From assembly GCA_021779415.1 (NCBI GenBank), contig JAJYAS010000303.1, positions 1 through 5,209 of the forward strand: a stretch of DNA of 5,209 bases, read 5' to 3'. The stretch comes from Bacillota bacterium. GTDB taxonomy: Bacteria > Bacillota_B > Desulfitobacteriia > Desulfitobacteriales > Desulfitobacteriaceae. The stretch's first letter is position 1; each line of letters begins with the position of its first letter. This document shows, one piece after another, positions 1 through 4,981 of the stretch. Below the pieces are notes generated by a model. That model saw nothing but the letters and a program-made list of their open reading frames with translations, was not told the DNA's origin and did no database searches. The translations under genes were made by a program, and so were the position numbers.

Positions 1-553
1 TGCTTTAACCATGGTATCCACAGGTATTGTCATTAACATTATAGGCGGACTAGTGGCTACAACCTTTAAGATTCCCATTTTCTTGGATAGTATTGGCACG
101 ATGTTAGCGGCAGTAACTTTGGGCCCTTGGTTAGGTGCTTTAACTGGTTTGCTAAGTAACGTTTTTACTGGACTGGCAACGGATCCTGTCTCCATTCCAT
201 TTGCCTTAGTTAATGCCGCAATCGGTCTAGTGGTAGGATTTTTGGCAAAGAAACGAGGATTTACAGACTATATTACACCCTTATTGGCAGGCATTATTTT
301 AGCTTTTGTGGCTCCGATCATTGGTACGCCTATCGCAGTTTACTTGTTTGGTGGGGTTACTGGAGGCGGAGTGGACATACTCTATTCTATTTTATTAAAA
401 TCAGGAAATGAAATTTTCGCCAGTGCTTTCCTAGCACGTATACCTGCAAATCTTGTTGATAAATTACTAAGCGCCTATTTGGTCATGGCCATTATTCGTA
501 AATTACCGCAAAACATGAAGGGGATTAGTAAGGGACCAAATGTGGACAGTTAA
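1..553 (+). CDS. ECF transporter S component (substrate-binding membrane subunit), 5' partial
   Basis: This is a very hydrophobic protein with about six membrane segments and no soluble domain. It has the hallmarks of an ECF S component: a short helix with INIIGG, then an IPIFLDSIGTMLAAVTLGP stretch, and Pro/Gly-rich helices around FALVNAAIGLVVGFLAKKRGF. S components bind a vitamin, nucleobase or metal in the membrane and hand it over by toppling when docked to the EcfT/ATPase module. The frame is open to the window edge (codons for Ala-Leu-Thr precede the ATG at 11). That ATG has no Shine-Dalgarno and falls inside the first hydrophobic helix, so the true start probably lies upstream of the window and 184 residues are visible. 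The T and ATPase genes follow directly, which fits a dedicated (group I) ECF transporter. The family call is firm. The substrate is not readable, since no riboswitch or pathway gene lies in the window. Confidence 0.85.
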   Translation, partial: ALTMVSTGIVINIIGGLVATTFKIPIFLDSIGTMLAAVTLGPWLGALTGLLSNVFTGLATDPVSIPFALVNAAIGLVVGFLAKKRGFTDYITPLLAGIILAFVAPIIGTPIAVYLFGGVTGGGVDILYSILLKSGNEIFASAFLARIPANLVDKLLSAYLVMAIIRKLPQNMKGISKGPNVDS

Positions 554-1250
554 GAAAAAACTACTCAACATCAACATAGGAGCACAAGCTATTTTAGTAT
601 CGCTTGTACTCCTAGCGATACTATTTTCGCATACTTGGTTGGTCTTGGTTATTTTCACCCTATTATCATTGCTGATAGCAGCTTATCTTGGCCTTTTGAC
701 CTCCTTACTGAAACGTTTATTACCTATAGTCTATCTAGGAAGCGTCATCATCTTACTCCACACTCTAGTGAATCCCCACAATCGGCATTTTGTATATATT
801 TTTGGACTCGAAGGGTTTAACTATGGGTTAATTACAGCGCTACGCTTGCTGGGAATTGTGACAGTGACGCAACTATTTATGCTTATTAACCCATTGAGAA
901 CTATAATATCAGCCTTAGGTTGGATCCATCCTGATTTGGGTACTGTTCTAGGGCTCGTTCTTTCTATTTTGCCGGTAATTCGTCAACAAATGGAAGTTAC
1001 CTTAAATGTCCAGATAGCCCGAGGATTGCGCATAGGAAAATACCCTTGGCAACGAATTAAAGCTTACCTTGCAGTGATGATACCCATCATTATCAAATCA
1101 CTGATTAGAGCTCAAATAATGGCTCAACTTCTTTACGTGCGTGAATACAATTCCAAACGTGAGAAGAGGGGAATTCACTGGGATACCGCTGATAAACTGG
1201 TCATAGTAAGTGGCATCTGTTCTTTTTTAATCGCTCTCTGGGTTCGCTAA
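540..1250 (+). CDS. ECF transporter T component (EcfT/CbiQ-type transmembrane coupling protein)
   Basis: The 236-residue membrane protein has N-terminal hydrophobic helices (about residues 14-52 and 61-78), another around 98-117, a long amphipathic cytoplasmic region (about 140-210) and a last membrane helix (about 219-235). This is the usual EcfT layout and length. EcfT links the S component to the two ATPase domains through coupling helices carrying Ala-Arg-Gly motifs. The first motif is intact (IARGL, A160-R161-G162). At the expected place of the second, the sequence is YVREY, so the Arg (R201) is kept but Ala and Gly are replaced. The ATG at 540 overlaps the end of the S gene by 14 bases and follows AGGG (531-534), so the two are probably translationally coupled. 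The ATPase gene follows after about 79 bases. The T-component role is confident. Whether the altered motif is functional is unknown. Confidence 0.88.
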   Translation: MWTVKKKLLNINIGAQAILVSLVLLAILFSHTWLVLVIFTLLSLLIAAYLGLLTSLLKRLLPIVYLGSVIILLHTLVNPHNRHFVYIFGLEGFNYGLITALRLLGIVTVTQLFMLINPLRTIISALGWIHPDLGTVLGLVLSILPVIRQQMEVTLNVQIARGLRIGKYPWQRIKAYLAVMIPIIIKSLIRAQIMAQLLYVREYNSKREKRGIHWDTADKLVIVSGICSFLIALWVR

Positions 1251-1264
1251 ATAAGAGAGTTTTT
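1234..1264 (+). terminator. Weak terminator- or attenuator-like hairpin between the T and ATPase genes
   Basis: CTCTCT (1234-1239) can pair perfectly with AGAGAG (1254-1259) across a 14-base loop. A G-T pair extends the stem, and a run of five T (1260-1264) follows. The stem is short and the loop long, and it begins inside the last codons of the EcfT gene. If active it would be a partial attenuator lowering ATPase expression relative to the membrane subunits. It may equally be chance. Confidence 0.25.
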
Positions 1265-1317
1265 ACTTCCTTCAAACGTCAGTAAGCAAGGTGTCAGGCA
1301 TTAAGTGCGTTAGAAAA

Positions 1318-1323
1318 AAGGAG
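1318..1323 (+). promoter_or_regulatory. Shine-Dalgarno AAGGAG selecting a TTG start for the ATPase gene
   Basis: AAGGAG sits six bases before TTG at 1330, ideal spacing for Firmicutes. The more upstream in-frame GTG (1291) has no comparable site in front of it. Starting at the TTG gives an N-terminus that enters the ABC fold directly (M-ASITIRNLSFTY), as normal for this family. The 13 extra residues from the GTG are unlike the family. Confidence 0.75.
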
Positions 1324-1329
1324 TACAAG

Positions 1330-2805
1330 TTGGCTAGTATCACGATAAGAAACCTTAGTTTCACCTATGATGGAGCGGCTAATCCGACCCTCAAAACGAT
1401 TAATTTCAGCGCCACTCCGGGGCAAATTATCTTAATTAGCGGCAAAAATGGAAGTGGCAAGTCTACTTTGTTAGCTTGCTTATCAGGAATCATACCTGAA
1501 CTAACGTCAGGTAAGCTTGAGGGCCAAATCTTCTTCGTCGATAACGCTGATGCGAAACTTCAAAATAATAGTCCAACTATAGGAGTCCTATTACAGGATT
1601 CTGATGTCTATCTATTTGAAGAAGTTTATGAGGAGTTAGCCTTTCCTCTACAAAATTCTGAAAAGAGTGGACTAGATTTTGACAAACGAATTCAAGAGGT
1701 TGCGTCAAGTTTGGGATTAAGCGGTTTATTGCAACGTACAATGAGGTCTCTTTCTGGAGGAGAAAGACAAAAGGTGGCTATTGGAGCGGCGTTATTATGT
1801 GACGCACCAATTCTGCTCCTAGATGAACCTGTTGAACAGTTAGATCCTTTGTCTACCTACAATCTATTTCATGGTTTAAGGGAACTCGCTGAAAACGGTA
1901 AGATAATCCTAGTGTGTACGCACAATCCGATCATGGTAGCACCTTGGGCGGATAGAATATTATACTTCCGTAATAGTGAACTGTTTGAAGAAACCCTAAA
2001 ATTCCCTGAGGTCACGCCGACTCAATTTAATCAAACAAAAGCTTGGACATTTCCATCCCTTCTCAATCAAGGGGATTCAATGTTGACAGAAAGAGTAGAA
2101 GTAATTAGTAAAACAGCTGTAAAAAGAGAACTATCAAGCAAAAACGAACACCCTGCCCTTGAGGTACGGAACCTCATCCATCGTTATGATTCGCAAAGCG
2201 GCATAGAAGATATCACATTAAAGGTCAATCCGCAAGAAATCCTAGCGCTCATAGGGCCGAACGGCTCAGGTAAGTCTACCTTGGTTAAACACTTTGTTGG
2301 CCTTCTACGGCCGCAAGCTGGAAAGGTCTTCGTCAATGGCGTAGACACGGAGAAGATTCCGACTTGGGAATTAGCTAAGCAAATTGGAATTTTGTTTCAG
2401 AATCCAGATGACCAGATCTTTAACGCCACAGTCGTTGAAGAAATTGCTTGGAGCCTTGTTACTCGTGGTATACCGAAACGTGAAGCTTTAACACAGGCCC
2501 GAAAGCTAGCTGAAGATTTCGATTTAGAAAGCATGGTGGATAAACATCCCCATGATCTTAACCGTTCCTTACGACAATTAGTCGCGCTAGCATCCGTACT
2601 AATCACCAAGCCAAAAATTCTTATTCTTGATGAACCAACAAAAATGATGGATTCCGAACTTCTGAAAAAAGTTATGGCGTGGTTACTAAATTACCGTGAC
2701 CAAGGTGGAACGATATTAATAGTAACTCATGATATGACGTTAGCCAGAGATTATTCTGATCGGGTGGCCTTCTTGGTTGGCGGGCGTTTGACGGATCAAA
2801 CTTAA
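1330..2805 (+). CDS. ECF transporter ATPase, two ABC domains fused in one chain (EcfA-EcfA' type)
   Basis: From TTG 1330 the protein has 491 residues; GTG 1291 would add 13. Domain 1 (about 1-225) has Walker A GKNGSGKST (38-46), Q-loop Q89, an intact signature LSGGE (141-145), Walker B ILLLDE (161-166) and switch H198. A linker of about 50 residues leads to domain 2 (from about 275). This has Walker A GPNGSGKST (309-317), Q-loop Q357 in FQNPDDQIF (typical of ECF ATPases), Walker B ILILDE (430-435) and H467. Its signature is replaced by LNRSL (410-414), and the D-loop region reads KMMD (438-441) rather than the usual KGLD/RGMD type. The frame is intact throughout, so this looks like a degenerate-site ABC pair rather than a pseudogene. 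It powers uptake with the S and T proteins encoded upstream. The fusion replaces separate EcfA and EcfA' subunits. Confidence 0.9.
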   Translation: MASITIRNLSFTYDGAANPTLKTINFSATPGQIILISGKNGSGKSTLLACLSGIIPELTSGKLEGQIFFVDNADAKLQNNSPTIGVLLQDSDVYLFEEVYEELAFPLQNSEKSGLDFDKRIQEVASSLGLSGLLQRTMRSLSGGERQKVAIGAALLCDAPILLLDEPVEQLDPLSTYNLFHGLRELAENGKIILVCTHNPIMVAPWADRILYFRNSELFEETLKFPEVTPTQFNQTKAWTFPSLLNQGDSMLTERVEVISKTAVKRELSSKNEHPALEVRNLIHRYDSQSGIEDITLKVNPQEILALIGPNGSGKSTLVKHFVGLLRPQAGKVFVNGVDTEKIPTWELAKQIGILFQNPDDQIFNATVVEEIAWSLVTRGIPKREALTQARKLAEDFDLESMVDKHPHDLNRSLRQLVALASVLITKPKILILDEPTKMMDSELLKKVMAWLLNYRDQGGTILIVTHDMTLARDYSDRVAFLVGGRLTDQT

Positions 2806-2897
2806 TATTTTAGGCCTAGGACCTTCAAGTATTTCTCCAACCCCATTTATACCGGAAATTCAGGGATATTTCTAAAGAAGCCTTCCATACATATATA

Positions 2898-2933
2898 TTT
2901 AATGATAAACTAATATTAGTTATAAATTATAAT
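2898..2933 (+). promoter_or_regulatory. Probable promoter region of the redox module
   Basis: The region is AT-rich, with two overlapping -10 candidates: TATAAA (2921-2926) and a perfect TATAAT (2928-2933). For the first, a 17-base spacer leads to TTTAAT (2898-2903), a poor -35 match. For the second, nothing like TTGACA lies at 16-18 bases. A promoter is expected here because the next gene starts a new functional module, but the absence of a good -35 suggests a weak or activator-dependent one. Confidence 0.4.
2908..2921. repeat. Perfect 14-bp palindrome, candidate operator
   Basis: AACTAATATTAGTT equals its own reverse complement. Allowing one bulged base, the symmetry extends outwards (TGATAAACTAATA against the complement of TATTAGTTATAA). 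It lies just upstream of or touching the -10 candidates, where a dimeric repressor or activator would bind. It does not match the Fur, PerR, FNR, Rex or dehalobox consensus well enough to name a regulator. Confidence 0.4.
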
Positions 2934-2947
2934 TGGAGAAAAAAACA

Positions 2948-2974
2948 ATGTCCTTTACTTATTTGATCAGCTAA
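2948..2974 (+). other. Eight-codon mini-ORF with Shine-Dalgarno (possible leader peptide)
   Basis: ATG at 2948 is preceded at nine bases by GGAG (2935-2938) and encodes MSFTYLIS before TAA. It is much too short for a normal protein and shows no run of a regulatory amino acid. It could be a short translated leader upstream of the FTR-like gene, a remnant of a lost gene start, or chance. It would not be translated if transcription starts from the TATAAT at 2928, because the start site would fall past the GGAG. Confidence 0.15.
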
Positions 2975-3002
2975 GACCATTGGCCACCGAAATAGAGTTA
3001 GT

Positions 3003-3009
3003 GGGGGTG
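3003..3009 (+). promoter_or_regulatory. Shine-Dalgarno GGGGGTG for the GTG start at 3016
   Basis: GGGGGTG differs by one base from the ideal GGAGGTG and lies six bases before GTG 3016. An in-frame TAG at 3010-3012 rules out any longer form of the protein, so the GTG is the best start. Confidence 0.65.
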
Positions 3010-3015
3010 TAGAGA

Positions 3016-3645
3016 GTGAACTCGAAAGAGACCCTTGCCATGATGAAAGATTTTTTTGGGTCGTACATTAAGTATTATGCTGAGCTTAAAAGGCAAGACT
3101 TGTGGATTAAAAAGTACGCTGCCCAAAAGGGATTTAAAGTTAACCCTCACTGGATGTTTTTCACAAATCTTAAGATATGGATTGTTGAGAGTGAGAAAAC
3201 CTTCGGCAAGAGATATTGCCCTTGTTTTGAACCATCCGCTTCACAGGACTTGAATAGGAAGCTGATTTGTCCCTGCAAGTTTGTCGAAAAGGAAATTAAA
3301 GAACGTGGCACTTGCCACTGCGTCCTTTTTGGACGGGGAGACTTGACGGAAGACGACTTCAAGAAAGCAGAGCAGCATCTTATGAAAGAATATAGAGTTC
3401 CCTTGAGATTTAAAGAGGATGTCCTTGACACAAGGGGTATGGTCAGGGATACACTTCGGGACCTTCCTATTCCCGATAGTCTTCACCAGGTTAAGAGGGT
3501 GTTGGGGATGGGACGCCCACTTAAGGTCATTGTGGCGACTGAAGCGGAGGCAAGCAACTTGGAAAAGTTCGCCCAATTCAGGAATAAACCCTGCCGAAAG
3601 GAAGAGGCGAAAGGGAGCTATACGGTGACGTTTACAGAAAACTGA
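3016..3645 (+). CDS. Ferredoxin:thioredoxin reductase-like [4Fe-4S] protein with C-terminal TusA-like domain
   Basis: The protein has 209 residues, about twice the length of a plain FTR catalytic chain. Residues about 30-106 match that chain: a helix (WIKKYAAQKGF, then NPHW), YG-type lead-in, then C68-P-C70, C85-P-C87 and C100-H-C102. By analogy with the plant enzyme, C68, C85, C87 and C100 bind the cluster, and C70 and C102 form the redox disulfide. Spacing is CPC-X14-CPC-X12-CHC rather than the chloroplast X16/X8, as remembered for archaeal and anaerobe homologues. Residues about 137-209 resemble TusA/SirA: an LDTRG strand, an LPIP where CPxP is expected, a helix, then LKVIVATEAEASNLEKF and a final SYTVTF strand. 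The TusA sulfur-carrying Cys is absent; the only other Cys is C193. The FTR part is confident and the TusA part is an alignment by eye. The ORF ends with three stops in frame (TGA TAG TGA). The double-cubane-type gene follows 67 bases later, so co-transcription is likely. Confidence 0.82.
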   Translation: MNSKETLAMMKDFFGSYIKYYAELKRQDLWIKKYAAQKGFKVNPHWMFFTNLKIWIVESEKTFGKRYCPCFEPSASQDLNRKLICPCKFVEKEIKERGTCHCVLFGRGDLTEDDFKKAEQHLMKEYRVPLRFKEDVLDTRGMVRDTLRDLPIPDSLHQVKRVLGMGRPLKVIVATEAEASNLEKFAQFRNKPCRKEEAKGSYTVTFTEN

Positions 3646-3697
3646 TAGTGAACTTTTGAACTGAGATCTGAAGGGGAGTAAATTGTAAGTTATAATG

Positions 3698-3703
3698 AGG
3701 AGG
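3698..3703 (+). promoter_or_regulatory. Shine-Dalgarno AGGAGG selecting ATG 3713
   Basis: AGGAGG lies nine bases before ATG 3713. It overlaps the codons just after the alternative in-frame ATG 3695, for which the nearest purine-rich site (GGGGAG, 3673-3678) is 16 bases away, too far. The ATG at 3695 is therefore probably not the start. Confidence 0.75.
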
Positions 3704-3712
3704 ATAAAAAGA

Positions 3713-4981
3713 ATGGATAACCGGGAATTATGGACAGCACTGGGTATGGACCTAGAAAAACACGATGATTTTTTGGCCCCTGTGCCAGCGATCTATACGA
3801 GTCTGTTTCTGGATCGGCCCAATCGCCCGAAAGCAATGGGGTATTTTGACGCTGTAGTCGGAGATGTGCATGGAATTCGTGTGCACGAACTTTACGCCAT
3901 GAAGGAAGCCGGAGCTAAGGTTTTCTCAACGTTTTGCGTCTATGTTCCGGAGGAAATTGTCGTGGCGACAGGAAGTGCCAGCATTGGATTATGTGCTGGG
4001 GCCCAGTATACGGTTTCTTCGGGGGAAAAAGTTTTGCCGCGCAACCTTTGTCCTTTGATAAAATCGACCATGGGCTTTAAGTTAGATAGGATTTGCCCGT
4101 ATTTCCAAATTTCCGATTGGGTCATCGGGGAGACGACCTGTGATGGGAAGAAGAAAGCGTGGGAGATTCTCAATGAACATATCCCAACCTACGTGATGGA
4201 GCTTCCGCAAAAGAAAGAAGTCAAAGACGCACGTCTTTGGGAAGAAGAAGTGCGGGAATTCGCTTCTTTCATTGAGCGCGAGACTAAAGTGGGTTTGACC
4301 GCTGAGAATCTTGCCCAGGGAATTCAAACGATCAATAATAAACGCCAAGCACTTCAAAGATTAGCTGATTTAAGAAAACATAACCCTGCTCCTATTCACG
4401 GTTTAGATGTCCTTGTGATTAATCAACTCTCCTTCTTTGACGATCCAGTTCGCTTTACAGCCCAAGTCAATTCATTGTGTGATGAACTGGATGAACGAGT
4501 TAAGGCGGGGAGCGGAGTAGCCCCTGCTGATGCGCCAAGGATTCTGGTGACGGGAACACCGCAACCTCTTCCGGCTTGGAAACTTCATGCCTTAATTGAA
4601 CAGGCCGGAGCAGTCGTTGTCGGGGAGGAAACCTGCACAGGAGAACGTTATTATAAGGACGTCACTGAGCCTGCTGACAACGTATCGGATATGCTCGCCA
4701 ATATTGCTAAGCGACCATTAAAAGTGAATTGTGCTTGTTTTACTCCGAATCAAGGGCGCATGGAAGATATTACTCGCATGGCTGAAACCTTAAAAGCAGA
4801 TGCAGTGATTGATTTTACCCTTCAGTTCTGCCAGCCTTATGGCGTGGAAAGCTATTTTGTAGGTAAAGAAATGGAGAAGAAAAAAATTCCTTTCCTGCGG
4901 TTAGAAAGTGATTTTTCCGAAGAAGATCAAGGGCAACTCTTGACCCGGATTGAGGCTCTGATCGAGATGATTCGGGCATGA
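3713..4981 (+). CDS. 2-hydroxyacyl-CoA dehydratase-family protein, probable double-cubane cluster protein (DCCP)
   Basis: From ATG 3713 the protein has 422 residues; ATG 3695 would add six. It shows family motifs in two Rossmann-like halves. The N-terminal half has GYFDAVVGD, VHELYAMKEAGAKV, FC75VYVPEEIV, LC113PLIKS and TTC143DGKKK. The C-terminal half has ILVTGTPQP, EETC308TGERYY, C340-A-C342 and QFC373QPYGVE. Three candidate ligand cysteines per half, spaced similarly (75/113/143 and 308/342/373), fit one polypeptide holding two cubanes. This is as in the Carboxydothermus DCCP, which binds an [8Fe-9S] cluster and reduces small molecules such as acetylene when powered by its ATPase. Heterodimeric acyl-CoA dehydratases split the clusters between two subunits, and no second subunit is seen here. 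The activator gene follows with an ATGA overlap. The family is certain. DCCP rather than a dehydratase subunit is likely but not proven, and the physiological substrate is unknown. Confidence 0.85.
   Translation: MDNRELWTALGMDLEKHDDFLAPVPAIYTSLFLDRPNRPKAMGYFDAVVGDVHGIRVHELYAMKEAGAKVFSTFCVYVPEEIVVATGSASIGLCAGAQYTVSSGEKVLPRNLCPLIKSTMGFKLDRICPYFQISDWVIGETTCDGKKKAWEILNEHIPTYVMELPQKKEVKDARLWEEEVREFASFIERETKVGLTAENLAQGIQTINNKRQALQRLADLRKHNPAPIHGLDVLVINQLSFFDDPVRFTAQVNSLCDELDERVKAGSGVAPADAPRILVTGTPQPLPAWKLHALIEQAGAVVVGEETCTGERYYKDVTEPADNVSDMLANIAKRPLKVNCACFTPNQGRMEDITRMAETLKADAVIDFTLQFCQPYGVESYFVGKEMEKKKIPFLRLESDFSEEDQGQLLTRIEALIEMIRA

Larger units (their letters stand above)
2806..3015. other. Intergenic spacer between the transporter and redox modules
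   Basis: These 210 bases hold no gene of normal size. The first half contains small imperfect repeats (TAGGCCTA at 2811-2818; GAAAT/ATTTC at 2855-2859 and 2868-2872) but no GC-rich stem followed by a T run, so no convincing terminator for the ECF operon. The second half is strongly AT-rich and carries the promoter-like region, palindrome and mini-ORF listed separately. No tRNA, insertion sequence end or recognisable riboswitch was seen. Confidence 0.6.

Noticed and set aside
635..820. Second + strand frame inside the EcfT gene
   Set aside because: It is an out-of-frame shadow of a clear membrane protein gene.
2397..2609. Minus-strand open frame opposite ATPase domain 2
   Set aside because: It is antisense to a conserved ABC domain and has no support of its own.
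2521..2650. Frameshift or decay of ATPase domain 2, suggested by the missing LSGGQ
   Set aside because: The frame is continuous and the Q-loop, Walker B and switch His on both sides are intact, so this is a substitution of the motif rather than a broken gene.
2811..2820. TAGGCCTA/CCTAGG palindrome as a terminator of the transporter operon
   Set aside because: It has no room for a loop, the stem is very short and no T run follows.
2904..2926. Fur, PerR, FNR or dehalobox site at the palindrome
   Set aside because: The arms (AACTA-N4-TAGTT) and spacing do not match TGATAAT-N-ATTATCA, TTATAAT-N-ATTATAA, TTGAT-N4-ATCAA or TTAAT-N4-ATTAA.
2984..3009. Hairpin hiding the ribosome site of the FTR-like gene (CCAC/GTGG or CACC/GGTG)
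   Set aside because: Only four base pairs form in either pairing, too weak to claim a regulatory switch.
3147..3576. Two overlapping open frames on the minus strand opposite the FTR-like gene
   Set aside because: They lie wholly inside a well-supported gene, have no family features and simply mirror its codon pattern.
3691..3696. TATAAT as a separate promoter for the double-cubane gene
   Set aside because: The only -35-like element (TTGAAC, 3656-3661) is 29 bases away and there is no extended -10. Transcription from here would start at or after the ribosome site.
3940..4357. Minus-strand open frames opposite the double-cubane gene
   Set aside because: They are antisense shadows with no recognisable motifs. 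The + strand gene has clear family motifs over the same span.
3713..4981. Subunit of a classical heterodimeric 2-hydroxyacyl-CoA dehydratase or benzoyl-CoA reductase
   Set aside because: Those need two adjacent subunit genes, while here one protein carries two Cys triads and is followed at once by the activator. A second subunit beyond the window edge cannot be fully excluded.
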